From Aquisalimonas lutea (GTDB lineage Bacteria > Pseudomonadota > Gammaproteobacteria > Nitrococcales > Aquisalimonadaceae), in contig NZ_JAUFPK010000004.1 of the NCBI RefSeq assembly GCF_030409225.1, positions 188,943 through 252,942 of the forward strand: 64,000 bases of DNA. Reading direction: 5' to 3'. The position numbers and the translations under genes are program-made. The first letter of the stretch is position 1. Each line of letters starts with the position of its first letter. This document shows positions 38,154 through 47,889 of the stretch, one piece after another. The notes beneath the pieces were generated by a model. That model did no database searches. It was not told where the DNA came from and saw only the letters and a list, made by a program, of their open reading frames with translations.

Positions 38154-39344
38154 CTACCGCCCGAAGAACCACGGACGCAGGCGCACGCCGGCCATGTTGC
38201 CGAGGAAGCCGAAGATCAGCCATGCCCAGCCGTGCAGGCTGCCCGAGGCGATGCCGCTGAAATAGGCGCCGATGTTGCAGCCGAAGGCCAGGCGTGCGCC
38301 GTAGCCCAGGAGCAGCCCGCCGATAACGGCGGCCAGCAGGGGCCGGAACGGGATGCGCAGGCTGGGCGCGAAACGGCCCGCCAGGGATGCGGCCGCCAGG
38401 GCGCCCAGGATGATGCCGACGTTCATCACCGAGGTGACGTCGGCGAAGATGCTGCCTTCCAGGGCGCTGGCGTTGCCGGCGTACTGCCAGTAGGTCCACT
38501 GGCCGACGTCGATGCCCAGGAACTGGAACAGCTTCGCCCCCCACAGCGCGAACGCCGAGGTAATCCCCCAGGGCCGCCCCGCCAGGGCGAGGGTGGCGAA
38601 GTTGAGCACCGCCAGGCCGACGGCCCCCCAGATCAGCGGCCAGGGGCCGCGGAGGAATCGTTGCCAGCCCGCCCGCTCGCCGGCCGGTGCCTTCTCCAGG
38701 GCGCCGTGCCGCCGCTTCTCGATGGCCACGGTGAGGCCGTAGATGCCGGCGAACAGGGCCAGGCTCAGGGCCAGTCCGCCGCCCAGCCCGAACGTGCTGA
38801 CCAGGGACACGGCGTCGAAGGCGGGCTGGCTCCACCACCAGTCCACGTGGTGGGTGGCGATGACCGAGCCCAGGATGAAGCCGGCAAGCGTGATCACCAT
38901 GCGCACGTTGCCGCCGCCGGCGGTGAACAGGGTGCCCGAGGCGCAGCCGCCGCCCAGCTGCATGCCGACGCCGAACAGGAACGAGCCCACCACGACGGCC
39001 ACCCCGATGGGCGCGACGAAACCGGAGACGCTGGTCCCGAGGATGCTGCCGGCGTCCAGGGCCGGGAAGAACAGCGTCACGGCCACGGCGAGCATGATCA
39101 TCTGGGCGCGCAGACCGCGGCCGCGGGCGTCGGTGATGAACACCCGCCAGGCGGAGGTGAAGCCGAAGGCCGCGTGATAGAGCACCACGCCCAGCGCGCC
39201 GCCGACCAGGAACAGCGCCGCCTGGGTCAGGCTGATGGCCTGGCCCAGGTACAGCAGCCCGATGCCCAGAAGTGCCGCGGCCAGCCAGCCGGCGGGATGG
39301 ATGCCGCCCGGCCGGCTGCCGGTGATGGTCTGTGATATGGCCAT
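38154..39344 (-). CDS. YeeE/YedE family transporter (DUF395), two-repeat form
   Basis: 396 residues, about ten hydrophobic segments. Contains both conserved cysteine motifs of the family (GGGCASGTLFTAGGGN and FGCNIGAYFSGIASGSLHGW) in one chain, as in TsuA-type thiosulfate and YedE-type selenium/sulfur transporters. ATG 39344 has GGAAGGA at 5 nt. Substrate probably a reduced sulfur or selenium compound; no tusA/yeeD partner gene adjoins it. Inner membrane. Confidence 0.88.
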   Translation of the reverse strand: MAISQTITGSRPGGIHPAGWLAAALLGIGLLYLGQAISLTQAALFLVGGALGVVLYHAAFGFTSAWRVFITDARGRGLRAQMIMLAVAVTLFFPALDAGSILGTSVSGFVAPIGVAVVVGSFLFGVGMQLGGGCASGTLFTAGGGNVRMVITLAGFILGSVIATHHVDWWWSQPAFDAVSLVSTFGLGGGLALSLALFAGIYGLTVAIEKRRHGALEKAPAGERAGWQRFLRGPWPLIWGAVGLAVLNFATLALAGRPWGITSAFALWGAKLFQFLGIDVGQWTYWQYAGNASALEGSIFADVTSVMNVGIILGALAAASLAGRFAPSLRIPFRPLLAAVIGGLLLGYGARLAFGCNIGAYFSGIASGSLHGWAWLIFGFLGNMAGVRLRPWFFGR

Positions 39345-39437
39345 GTGTTCCTTCCCCGCAGGGTCCTGCAAACCGTCTACGGCGGCGGAGTGTATACGAC
39401 CCGCCGGGCGCGGCGGAAAGGCTGATTCAGCCTATGG

Positions 39438-40475
39438 TTAGAACGCCCCTGCAGAGGCGGTCCGTCCGCCGGCCGGGATGCCGCAGCAGTCCGCCAGCAG
39501 GCGCAGGGAGTGCAGGCGTGCTTCCGGGTCGTGGACGTCGTTGGTGATCATGAGCTCGTCGGCGCCGGTGGCGTGAATGATGGTGTCGAGCCGCTCCCGG
39601 ACGGTCTCCGGCGCGCCGAAGGCGGAGACGCTGAGGGTGTTCTCGACCATGGCCTGCTCCTGTGGCGACCAGAGCCCGTCCATGGTTGCCACCGGCGGGT
39701 CCATCTGGCCCCGCTGGTTGCGGAACATGCGCAGGAAACGCTGCCGGAGGGAGGTGGCCAGGCGCTGGGCCTCGTCGTCGGTGTCCGCCACGATGGTATT
39801 CACGGCCACCATGGCATGGGGGCGGTCCAGCACCGCGGACGGCCGGAACACGTCCCGGTACAGCGCCAGCGCGTCCAGCAGGTGGCGGGGCGCGAAATGG
39901 CTGGCGAAGGCGAAGGGAAGCCCGAGCTCGCCGGCCAGGCGCGCGCTGTAGTCACTGGAGCCGAGCAGCCAGACGGGGATGTCCAGGCCCTGGCCCGGAA
40001 TGGCGCGCACCTTCTGGCCCTCGCGGGCCGGTGCCAGGTAGCCCCGGAGCTCGGCCAGCAGCTCGCCGAAATCGGGCTCCAGGCTCGCCCCGGCGCCGCG
40101 TACCGCCCGGGCGGTTGCCGGGTCGGTGCCCGGGGCGCGCCCCAGGCCCAGGTCGATGCGGCCCGGGTAGAGGGTCTCCAGCGTGCCGAACTGCTCGGCA
40201 ATGATCAGCGGCGCATGGTTCGGCAGCATGACGCCGCCGGAGCCGACGCGGATGCGCTGCGTCCGTCCGGCCACGTGACCGATCAGCACGGCCGTGGCGG
40301 CGCTGGCGATGCCGTCCAGGTTGTGGTGCTCGGCCAGCCAGAAGCGGTTGAACCCCAGCCGGTCCGCCTCGCGGGCGTGGGCGACGGTGCGCTCGAATGC
40401 CTGCCCGGGGGTACCGTCGCGGACGATGGTGGCGAGATCGAGGACCGAGACCGGGACGGAGACGGGTTGGCTCAT
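39438..40475 (-). CDS. Luciferase-like monooxygenase (group 1 LLM flavoprotein)
   Basis: 345 residues. FMN/F420-type luciferase-like barrel: VSVLDLATI at the N-terminus, [43 protein letters not shown] and [13 protein letters not shown] are typical of group 1 bacterial enzymes (E. coli YhbW-like). Substrate unknown. Start 40475 matches the conserved N-terminus; ATG 40505 overlaps the dapE stop (ATGA) and would add ten residues. Last gene of the dap run before yeeE. Confidence 0.9.
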   Translation of the reverse strand: MSQPVSVPVSVLDLATIVRDGTPGQAFERTVAHAREADRLGFNRFWLAEHHNLDGIASAATAVLIGHVAGRTQRIRVGSGGVMLPNHAPLIIAEQFGTLETLYPGRIDLGLGRAPGTDPATARAVRGAGASLEPDFGELLAELRGYLAPAREGQKVRAIPGQGLDIPVWLLGSSDYSARLAGELGLPFAFASHFAPRHLLDALALYRDVFRPSAVLDRPHAMVAVNTIVADTDDEAQRLATSLRQRFLRMFRNQRGQMDPPVATMDGLWSPQEQAMVENTLSVSAFGAPETVRERLDTIIHATGADELMITNDVHDPEARLHSLRLLADCCGIPAGGRTASAGAF

Positions 40476-40501
40476 GGGTGCGATGCTCCCGTGGTCGTGG
40501 A

Positions 40502-41644
40502 TCATGGCGTGGGCAGAAGCAGCCCCTCGAGGATGCGCTCGTAGATGCGCGACAGGGTGTCCAGGTCGGCGACCGGGACATTCTCGTCGATCTGGTGGAT
40601 GGTGGCGTTCAGCGGCCCCAGCTCCAGCACCTGCGCGCCGGTGGGCGCGATGAAGCGCCCGTCGGAGGTGCCTCCCCCGGTGGACAGCGCAGCGTCGCGG
40701 CCGGTTTCCGCGCGGATGGCCTCGACGGTCGCCCTGAGCAGGGGGCCGGATTCGGTGGCGAACGGCTGCGCCGACAGCGACCACTCCAGCGTGTAGTCCA
40801 GGCCGTGTGCATCCAGGAGCCGCTTCACCCGCTCCTGCAGGGCTTCCGGGGTGCTCTCCGGGGAAAAGCGGAAGTTGAACTGCACGTCCGCGTCCCCCGG
40901 GATGACGTTGGTCGCCCCCGTGCCCGCCCGGATGCCGGAGACCTGGAACGTGGTAGGCGGGAAGCTGGTATTGCCCCGGTCCCACTCCGTGGCCGCCAGT
41001 GCGGCCAGGGCCGGCGCGACGGCGTGCACTGGATTGCGGGCCTTGTCCGGATAGGCAACATGCCCCTGGATGCCGTGGACCTGCAGTTGGCCGTTGAGCG
41101 AGCCGCGGCGGCCGATGCGGACCGTGTCGGCCACCCGCGCGTCGCTGCTGGGCTCGCCCACCAGGCACCAGTCGATCCGCTCGCCGCGGGCCTGCAGCGC
41201 CTCCACCACGCGCTTGGTGCCGTCCCGGGCCGGGCCTTCCTCGTCGCTGGTGAGCAGCACGGCGATGGCGCCCCGGTGGGCCGGGTGGCGGTGCACGAAC
41301 CGTTCGCAGGCGGTCACGAACGCGGCCACGCTGCCTTTCATGTCCGCTGCACCGCGGCCGTACAGGCGGCCGTCGCGGACCCGCGGGTCGAACGGCGGCG
41401 ACGACCAGGCGTCCTCCGGGCCGGTGGGCACCACGTCGGTATGGCCGGCGAAGACGAACAGGGGGCCCGCGTCGCCGCGCCGGCTCCAGAGGTTGGACAC
41501 CTCGCCGAAGGGCATGGGCTCGCCGTGAAAGCCCAGGGGCTCCAGCCGCGTGCGGAGGAGCTCTTGGCAGCCGCCGTCGGCGGGGGTGACGGAGGCGCGC
41601 GCGATCAGCGCCCGCGCCAGCTCCAGGGTGGCGGAGTCGCTCAT
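40502..41644 (-). CDS. dapE: Succinyl-diaminopimelate desuccinylase
   Basis: 380 residues, M20 metallopeptidase fold. Metal ligands visible in [23 protein letters not shown] and [10 protein letters not shown]. It removes succinate from N-succinyl-LL-diaminopimelate in lysine/peptidoglycan synthesis. ATG overlaps the stop of the ArsC/Spx-like gene (ATGA). DapD and DapC, which make the upstream intermediates, are encoded just before it on the same strand. Confidence 0.96.
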   Translation of the reverse strand: MSDSATLELARALIARASVTPADGGCQELLRTRLEPLGFHGEPMPFGEVSNLWSRRGDAGPLFVFAGHTDVVPTGPEDAWSSPPFDPRVRDGRLYGRGAADMKGSVAAFVTACERFVHRHPAHRGAIAVLLTSDEEGPARDGTKRVVEALQARGERIDWCLVGEPSSDARVADTVRIGRRGSLNGQLQVHGIQGHVAYPDKARNPVHAVAPALAALAATEWDRGNTSFPPTTFQVSGIRAGTGATNVIPGDADVQFNFRFSPESTPEALQERVKRLLDAHGLDYTLEWSLSAQPFATESGPLLRATVEAIRAETGRDAALSTGGGTSDGRFIAPTGAQVLELGPLNATIHQIDENVPVADLDTLSRIYERILEGLLLPTP

Positions 41645-41997
41645 GGCGCGTCCTTGCCCAGGATCTCGCGCCAGGCCGACTCGCGGAATCCGGTGCACAG
41701 GGTGTCACCGTGCTCCAGCACCGGCCGTCGGATCAGGTTGGGGTGCTCGCGGAGCATGGCCGCCGGATCCTCCTCGGCCCGCTGCTTCTGTGCCGCATCC
41801 AGCTTGCGCCAGGTGGCGCTGCGGCGGTTGAGGACCTCGTCGACGCCGAGCGTGCGCAGCCACTCCTGCAGGCGCCCGGCCGGCACGCCGTCGCGCCGGA
41901 AGTCGTGGAACGTCACCGACAGTCCTGCCGCCTCCAGCCAGCGCAGGGCCTTGCGGCAGGTGTCGCAGTTGCGGATGCCGTAGAGCGTCGTCGTCAT
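41641..41997 (-). CDS. ArsC/Spx-family thioredoxin-fold protein (YffB-like)
   Basis: 118 residues. [21 protein letters not shown] at the N-terminus with a CxxC pair (Cys11, Cys14), and the [10 protein letters not shown] and [12 protein letters not shown] motifs of the Spx/MgsR/YffB group. Probably a glutathione-dependent thiol reductase rather than arsenate reductase. Located between dapD (3 bp) and dapE (4-bp overlap), the usual position for yffB-like genes next to dapE. Confidence 0.88.
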   Translation of the reverse strand: MTTTLYGIRNCDTCRKALRWLEAAGLSVTFHDFRRDGVPAGRLQEWLRTLGVDEVLNRRSATWRKLDAAQKQRAEEDPAAMLREHPNLIRRPVLEHGDTLCTGFRESAWREILGKDAP

Positions 41998-42000
41998 GGT

Positions 42001-42819
42001 TCAGGGCCGCAGCAGCTCGTTGATGCCCACCTTCTCGCGGGTCTTCTGGTCCACCTGCTTGATGATCACCGCGCAGTACAGGGAGTGCGTGCCGTCGCTG
42101 GCCGGCAGGCTGCCGGGAACCACCACCGCTCCCCGGGGAATGCGGCCGCTGGTGACCTCGCCGGTCTCGCGGTTGTAGATCTTGGTGCTCTGGCCGATGA
42201 ACACGCCCATGGAGATGACGGCACCTTCCTCGACGATGACGCCCTCCACGATCTCGGAGCGGGCGCCGATGAAGCAGTTGTCCTCGATGATCACCGGGTT
42301 GGCCTGCAGCGGCTCCAGGACGCCGCCGATGCCGGCGCCGCCGGACAGGTGCACGCCCTTGCCGATCTGCGCACACGAGCCCACGGTGGCCCAGGTGTCC
42401 ACCATGGTGCCTTCGCCCACGTAGGCGCCGATGTTCACGTAGGAAGGCATGAGCACGGCGCCGGGGGCGATGAACGACCCGCGGCGGGCGACCGCCGGCG
42501 GCACGACGCGCACGCCGCCGGCGTGGAAATCGTGGCTGTTGTAGTCGGTGAATTTCAGCGGCACCTTGTCGAAGAAGTTCACGGCGCCGGTGCGCATCAC
42601 CTCGTTGTCGTGCAGGCGGAACGACAGCAGCACCGCCTTCTTCAGCCACTCGTTGACCACCCAGTCGCCGTCGCGCTTCTCGGCGACGCGGGCCTCGCCG
42701 CGGTCGAGCATCATGATCGCCTGCTCGACGGCCTCGGCCACCTCCGGGGGCGCGGTGCGCGGGCCGATCTCGCCGCGTTGTTCAAAGGCGTCCTCGATGA
42801 CGGAGCGAACGTTGTCCAT
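42001..42819 (-). CDS. dapD: Tetrahydrodipicolinate N-succinyltransferase
   Basis: 272 residues. Left-handed beta-helix acyltransferase of DapD type ([65 protein letters not shown]). Transfers succinyl from succinyl-CoA to tetrahydrodipicolinate. ATG 42819 was chosen for alignment with known N-termini and GAGG 9 nt upstream; ATG 42834 would add five residues. Confidence 0.95.
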   Translation of the reverse strand: MDNVRSVIEDAFEQRGEIGPRTAPPEVAEAVEQAIMMLDRGEARVAEKRDGDWVVNEWLKKAVLLSFRLHDNEVMRTGAVNFFDKVPLKFTDYNSHDFHAGGVRVVPPAVARRGSFIAPGAVLMPSYVNIGAYVGEGTMVDTWATVGSCAQIGKGVHLSGGAGIGGVLEPLQANPVIIEDNCFIGARSEIVEGVIVEEGAVISMGVFIGQSTKIYNRETGEVTSGRIPRGAVVVPGSLPASDGTHSLYCAVIIKQVDQKTREKVGINELLRP

Positions 42820-42909
42820 GGTGATCTGCCTCATTGGTTTGTTTCTGCACGCTTGTGTAACCGCCCGAAGGCTGCCCGGGGATCGTTGCCACCCGGCCCC
42901 GCCCGGGCC

Positions 42910-44103
42910 CTAAAGCCGCTCCACGAATCGCCGGATGCGCCACATCGCCTCCTCGCACTCGTGCTCCTCCGCCACCAGGGCCATGCGTACGCGCCCGGCG
43001 CCGGGGTTGCCGCCGTCCCGGTCCCGGGCCAGGTAGCGTCCGGGCAGCACGCGCACGTTCTCCTCGGCGAACAGGCGCCGGGCGAAGGTCTCGTCGTCCA
43101 GGGGCGTTCGCGGCCACAGGTAGAACCCGGCGTCCGGCGCCGCCACGTCCAACACCGGAGCGAGAATCTCCATTGCGGTGGCGAACTTGGCCCGGTACCG
43201 GGCGCGATTATGCACTACGTGGGCCTCGTCCTCCCAGGCCGCGCGGCTGGCGGCCTGCACCTGCAGGGGCAGGGCACAGCCCTGGTAGGTGCGGTAGCGC
43301 AGGAAGGCGGCCAGGAGCTCGGCGTCCCCGGCGACGAACCCCGAGCGCAGGCCCGGTGCGCTGGAGCGCTTGGACAGGCTGTGGAACACCAGGCAGCGCC
43401 GGTAGTCGGTCCGCCCCATGCGCGCGCAGACGGCCAGCAGGCCCGCGGGGGGCGCGCTCTCGTCGGGGTAGATCTCGCTGTAGCACTCGTCGGCAGCGAT
43501 GACGAAGTCGTAGGTGTCGGCGAGGCGGATCAGGCGCTCCTGCCAGGCCGCCGGCGCAACGGCCCCGGTGGGGTTGCCCGGCGAGCATATGTAGACAAGC
43601 CCGCAGTCGCGCCACACGGCCTCCGGGACGGCGTCCAGGTCCGGCACATAGCCGTGCTCGGCGGTGGTGGCCAGATACACCGGGCGCGCCCCGGCGAGCA
43701 GGGCCGCGCCCTCGTAGATCTGGTAGCACGGGTTGGGCATCACGACGCGCGCCTCCGCCTGCCCGCCGACGACGGCCTGGGCGATGGCGAACAGGGCTTC
43801 CCGGGTTCCGGCGACGGGCAGGACGTTGTGTTCGGGGTCGATGCTCGCCGCGGGCAGGTCGAAGCGCTGTCGCAGCCAGTGTCCGATGGCTTCCCGGAGC
43901 TCGGGTGTTCCGCCGGTGGCCGCGTAGGCGCCGAGGCCGTCCAGGGCGTCGACCAGGGCCTGCCGTATGCAATCCGGCGGCGCGTGCCGGGGCTCGCCGA
44001 TGCCGAGGTTGATGGCCGGAGCGGCGGCCGGCTCGACGTCCTCGAGCAGCGCGCGGAGACGCTCGAAGGGATAGGGCTGCAGGTGGCCGAGGTGCGGGTT
44101 CAT
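42910..44103 (-). CDS. dapC: N-succinyldiaminopimelate aminotransferase
   Basis: 397 residues. Class I/II PLP aminotransferase with INLGIGEPRHAPP, YICSPGNPTGAV, AADECYSEIY and the PLP lysine in LSKRSSAPGLRSGF (Lys245). The DapC subfamily is supported by the neighbouring dapD and dapE. It converts N-succinyl-2-amino-6-ketopimelate to N-succinyl-LL-DAP. Starts 4 bp after glnD ends. Confidence 0.92.
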   Translation of the reverse strand: MNPHLGHLQPYPFERLRALLEDVEPAAAPAINLGIGEPRHAPPDCIRQALVDALDGLGAYAATGGTPELREAIGHWLRQRFDLPAASIDPEHNVLPVAGTREALFAIAQAVVGGQAEARVVMPNPCYQIYEGAALLAGARPVYLATTAEHGYVPDLDAVPEAVWRDCGLVYICSPGNPTGAVAPAAWQERLIRLADTYDFVIAADECYSEIYPDESAPPAGLLAVCARMGRTDYRRCLVFHSLSKRSSAPGLRSGFVAGDAELLAAFLRYRTYQGCALPLQVQAASRAAWEDEAHVVHNRARYRAKFATAMEILAPVLDVAAPDAGFYLWPRTPLDDETFARRLFAEENVRVLPGRYLARDRDGGNPGAGRVRMALVAEEHECEEAMWRIRRFVERL

Positions 44104-44107
44104 GGGT

Positions 44108-46810
44108 CTACAGCCCGGTGGCCTGCTCGGCGAGGTCCTGGTCCTCGTCCAGGAGCTCGATGAGCGTATGGCGGATGGCGTCGAACTGTTGCTGATCCCG
44201 CAGCGGCTGGTTGTCCTGGCCGGTGATGAAGAACACGTCCTCCGCCTTGGCGCCGATGGTGGCGATCTTGGCGTTTTGCAGCCGCACGCCGCAGCGGGCG
44301 AAGGTGTATCCCACCCGGGCCAGCAGGCCGGGCCGGTCGGCGGTGATGAGCTCCAGTACCGTACGCTCGTTGCCCGGGTCCTGGACGAAGCTGATGCGCG
44401 TGTCGACGTTGAAGTGCTGCACCTTGCGGGGTACCGGCCGCCGTGTCGGCACGGTCAGCCGGTCCTGGCTCAGGGCCTCGCGCAGCCGCCGGGTGATCTC
44501 CTCCTTGCGGCGCGGGTCCTGGACGGGCTCGCCGTCGTCCTCCAGCACCAGGTAGCTGTCCAGGGTATAGCCGTTGCGCGTGGTGATGATGCGGGCGTCC
44601 TGGATGTTGAGGTTGAGCTGGTCCATGGCGTAGACGGTCAGCGCGAACACGTGGTCCTTGTCCGTGGTGTAGAGAAAGACCTCGGTGCCGCCGCGGGAGC
44701 CGTGCCCGTCCAGCAGGACCAGCGGCAGATCCCCGGTGCGGCTGCTGGCGATGGCCTCCGTATGCCAGGCGATCTCCTCGGCGGAGTAGCGCAGGAAATA
44801 GTCGGCGGTGAAATGGCGCCAGACGGACTTCACGGTCATGTGGTGCAGGCCCTTGACCTTGAGCCGCCGGCGCGCCTGGGTCTGGGTCTCGCGTACCAGC
44901 TCGTCGTTGTCGATGGGATGCTCCAGCCCCCGCCGCAGGGCGCGCTTGGTCACCGTGTAGAGCTCCAGCAGCAGGGCGTCCTTCCAGGAGTTCCACAGGC
45001 TCGGGTTCGTGGCCCGGATGTCGGCGACGGTGAGCAGGTACAGGTAATCCAGCCGCGTGCGGTCGCCGATGCGGTCGGCGAACTCGTTGATCACGTCGGG
45101 ATCGGAGATGTCCTTGCGCTGGGCGGTCATGGACAGCAGCAGGTGATGGCGCACCAGCCAGGCGACCAGGCGGGAGTCGTACTGGCTGAGACCGTGGTCC
45201 TGGCAGAAATGGAACGCATCCTCCGCCCCGAGCTCCGAATGGTCGCCGCCGCGGCCCTTGGCGATGTCGTGGAACAGGGCGGCCAGCAGCAGGAGCTCCG
45301 GCTTGGGCAGCCGCTGCATGATGGTGTGGCAGAAGGGCAGCTCGTCGGCGTGCTCGGGCAGGGCGAAGCGGCGCAGGTTGCGCACCACGAACATGGTGTG
45401 CGAGTCCACGGTGTAGACGTGGAACAGGTCGTACTGCATGCGCCCGGTGATGGCGCCGAACGCCGGAATGTAGCGGCCCAGCAGGCCGTAGCGGTGCATG
45501 CGCCGCAGCTCGTGGGTGATGCCGCGGGGCTGGCGCAGGATCTCCATGAACAGGCTGCGGCAGCGCAGGTCCGCGCGGAAGCGGTCGTTGATGAGGTGCC
45601 GGTGCGAGCGGATGAGCCGGATGGTGGATGCGCGCACGCCCTTGAGCCCGGGGTACTGCTGCAGCAGCAGGAATACCTCCAGAAGCGCGAACGGGTAGCG
45701 CCGGAAGACGTTGGGATGGGTGACCTCGATGAAGCCCTTGCGGGACTGGAAGCGCTTGTTGATGAGCTGCGGGGGCTCGCGGTCGTCGGCGTAGAGAATG
45801 ACTTCCTGGTAGAGCTGGAGCAGCATCTCGTTGAGCCGGCTCAGCTCCATGACCGTGCGGAAGTAGCGCTGCATGAACTGTTCCACGCCCAGCGCGTGTT
45901 CCTGGTCGGTATACCCGAACTGCCGGGCGAGGGTGGCCTGGTGGTCGAACAGCAGGCGGTCCTCGCGGCGGTCGGCGAGGGTGTGGAGCGCGAAACGGAT
46001 GTCCCAAAGCAGGTTCTGGCCCTGGATCAGGTCGTCGTGCTCCTGCTCGGTGAGAAACCCCTGGTCCACCAGGTCGTGCAGGGTTTCGGCGCCGAAGTGC
46101 CGCTTCGCCACCCAGCCGACCATGTGGATGTCCCGCAGGCCGCCGGGGCTCTCCTTGATGTTCGGCTCCAGGTTGTAGGCGGTATCGTGGTACTTGGCGT
46201 GGCGCTGGAGCTGCTCCTGCCACTTGGCCTCGAAGAACGTGCGGCTGGGCCAGACCTGCTGCGGCCCAGTGGCCTCGCGCATGGCCCGGTACAGCGGCTC
46301 CGGGCCCTTGAGCAGGCGGGATTCCATGAGATTGGTGGCGACGGTGATGTCGTGCTCGGACTCCGCCACGCAGTCCGCCAGGGTGCGCACGCTGTGGCCG
46401 ACCTCCAGGCCGATGTCCCAGAGGAAGGTGATAAAGGCCTCGATGCACTGGTCGCGGCCCGCCAGGCCGGCGTCGTCCAGCAGCAGCATGAGGTCGATGT
46501 CCGAGCCCGGGTGGAGCTCGCCGCGACCGTAGCCGCCGACCGCGACGAGCGCGATCCCGGCGCAGCCGGCGTCCATGATCCGGTCCCAGGCCCGCTGCAG
46601 GAGCTGGTCGACCAGCCAGGCGCGCAGGGGCACGAGGATGCGGGCCGGAGCGCCCTCGCGGAAGCGCCCCTTGAGGATGGCGTCGCCGTGCTGGCGGGCG
46701 TCGCGGAAGACGCGCACGGCCGGCTCGCCGGCGGCGAGCCGGCGTTCCAGGTCGTCGGCGTCGAACAGGACCGCATCCGCTTCGCTGGGGTAGGCCGTGG
46801 CGGTGGACAT
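44108..46810 (-). CDS. glnD: [Protein-PII] uridylyltransferase/uridylyl-removing enzyme
   Basis: 900 residues. Nucleotidyltransferase domain (VGGYGRGELHPGSDIDLMLLL within 91-110), GlnD linker domain, HD hydrolase domain (LFHDIAKGRGGDHSELG), and two C-terminal ACT domains that sense glutamine. It uridylylates and deuridylylates PII proteins to report nitrogen status. Lies between map (9 bp) and dapC (4 bp), so nitrogen sensing and DAP synthesis are probably co-transcribed. Confidence 0.97.
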   Translation of the reverse strand: MSTATAYPSEADAVLFDADDLERRLAAGEPAVRVFRDARQHGDAILKGRFREGAPARILVPLRAWLVDQLLQRAWDRIMDAGCAGIALVAVGGYGRGELHPGSDIDLMLLLDDAGLAGRDQCIEAFITFLWDIGLEVGHSVRTLADCVAESEHDITVATNLMESRLLKGPEPLYRAMREATGPQQVWPSRTFFEAKWQEQLQRHAKYHDTAYNLEPNIKESPGGLRDIHMVGWVAKRHFGAETLHDLVDQGFLTEQEHDDLIQGQNLLWDIRFALHTLADRREDRLLFDHQATLARQFGYTDQEHALGVEQFMQRYFRTVMELSRLNEMLLQLYQEVILYADDREPPQLINKRFQSRKGFIEVTHPNVFRRYPFALLEVFLLLQQYPGLKGVRASTIRLIRSHRHLINDRFRADLRCRSLFMEILRQPRGITHELRRMHRYGLLGRYIPAFGAITGRMQYDLFHVYTVDSHTMFVVRNLRRFALPEHADELPFCHTIMQRLPKPELLLLAALFHDIAKGRGGDHSELGAEDAFHFCQDHGLSQYDSRLVAWLVRHHLLLSMTAQRKDISDPDVINEFADRIGDRTRLDYLYLLTVADIRATNPSLWNSWKDALLLELYTVTKRALRRGLEHPIDNDELVRETQTQARRRLKVKGLHHMTVKSVWRHFTADYFLRYSAEEIAWHTEAIASSRTGDLPLVLLDGHGSRGGTEVFLYTTDKDHVFALTVYAMDQLNLNIQDARIITTRNGYTLDSYLVLEDDGEPVQDPRRKEEITRRLREALSQDRLTVPTRRPVPRKVQHFNVDTRISFVQDPGNERTVLELITADRPGLLARVGYTFARCGVRLQNAKIATIGAKAEDVFFITGQDNQPLRDQQQFDAIRHTLIELLDEDQDLAEQATGL

Positions 46811-46819
46811 GGGCCGTCC

Positions 46820-47593
46820 TCAGTCGGGAACGATTTCGTCGTGGCGCAGTGTCAGCACCTCGTGGCCGCCGGCGGTCACCAGCAGCGTGTGCTCCCACTG
46901 CGCGGACAGGCTGTGGTCCTTGGTGACCACGGTCCAGTCGTCCTTGAGCACACGCGTTTCCTTGCGGCCGGCGTTGATCATGGGCTCGATGGTAAAGGTC
47001 ATGCCTTCCTCCAGGACCATGCCGGTGCCGGCGTTGCCGTAGTGCAGTACCTGGGGATCCTCGTGGAACTCGGCGCCGATGCCGTGGCCGCAGTACTCCC
47101 GCACTACCGAGTAGTTGTGGCTCTCGGCGTAGCGCTGGATGGCGGCGCCGATATCCCCGAGACGGGCGCCGGGCTCGACCACGCGAATGCCTTCCCACAG
47201 GGCGCCGTGGGCGACGTCGCTGAGCCGCTGGCCCTTGATGGTGGGCTCGCCGACGAAGTACATGCGGCTGGTGTCGCCGTGGTAGCCGTCCTTGATGACG
47301 GTGACGTCGATATTGAGGATGTCGCCCTTCTTCAGCTTCTTCGGCCCGGGGATCCCGTGGCAGACCACATGATTGACGGACGTGCAGATCGATTTCGGGA
47401 AGCCGCGATAGTTCAGCGGCGCCGGCACCGCGCCGCGCTCGTTGACGATGAAATCGTGGGCGATGCGGTCGAGCTCTTCCGTGGTCACCCCCGGCTGCAC
47501 GTGCTCTTCCAGCAGGCTGAGCACCTCGGCGGCCAGCGCGCCGGCGATACGCATTTTGTCGATTTCTTCTGCGGACTTGATGGTAACCGTCAT
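46820..47593 (-). CDS. map: Methionine aminopeptidase, type I
   Basis: 257 residues. Removes the initiator Met from nascent proteins. Metal-binding motifs: NIDVTVIKDGYHGDTSRMYF (two Asp), CGHGIGAEFHEDP (His), TIEPMINAG (Glu) and the last metal-binding Glu in SAQWEHTLLV. Begins MTVTIKSAEEIDKMRIAGAL. Divergent from rpsB, the standard gammaproteobacterial layout. Confidence 0.97.
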   Translation of the reverse strand: MTVTIKSAEEIDKMRIAGALAAEVLSLLEEHVQPGVTTEELDRIAHDFIVNERGAVPAPLNYRGFPKSICTSVNHVVCHGIPGPKKLKKGDILNIDVTVIKDGYHGDTSRMYFVGEPTIKGQRLSDVAHGALWEGIRVVEPGARLGDIGAAIQRYAESHNYSVVREYCGHGIGAEFHEDPQVLHYGNAGTGMVLEEGMTFTIEPMINAGRKETRVLKDDWTVVTKDHSLSAQWEHTLLVTAGGHEVLTLRHDEIVPD

Positions 47594-47704
47594 GAGTCTG
47601 CGGGGATCTCCGACTATGATCGTGAACGGGATTCCGGGGCGTCGCCGGAAGCGGGCAGGCTGCCGGCGAGCTTCGCCGGTGGCGCGCTCTGCGGCAGGTG
47701 CAAA

Positions 47705-47733
47705 TTGTCGCAACAAGCCAATTATGGTATAAA
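47705..47733 (+). promoter_or_regulatory. rpsB promoter
   Basis: TTGTCG (-35), 17-nt spacer, TATAAA (-10), in one of the few AT-rich stretches. It gives a ~150-nt 5' leader before rpsB. On the other strand CATAAT at the same place may serve map, so the divergent promoters would overlap. Confidence 0.7.
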
Positions 47734-47772
47734 GCGCGCGCTCTTCAGGCAAATGCCGGAGCACACTAACCG

Positions 47773-47860
47773 GTCGCCTCCGGGCGACTGAATTCACACC
47801 CGCATCGCTGGAACCGGTCAGCGGGGTTGCCCCTCAGGGGTTCCTGAACCGGGATGCGGG
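47773..47860 (+). promoter_or_regulatory. Structured rpsB leader, probable S2 autoregulatory RNA
   Basis: A first hairpin GTCGCC-TCCG-GGCGAC (47773-47788) is followed by a larger fold closed by CCCGCATC (47799-47806) and GATGCGGG (47853-47860), enclosing inner pairings such as GGGGTTGCCCC. Gammaproteobacterial rpsB operons have a conserved 5'-UTR structure to which S2 binds for feedback; position and layout fit. Assignment by context; covariation not tested. Confidence 0.6.
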
Positions 47861-47889
47861 GAGGCTCAAACCCACGGGAGACCAACACC

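Noticed and set aside
44102-47791. 1229-codon plus-strand frame opposite glnD and map
   Set aside because: Shadow of two well-conserved minus-strand genes; no recognisable domain.
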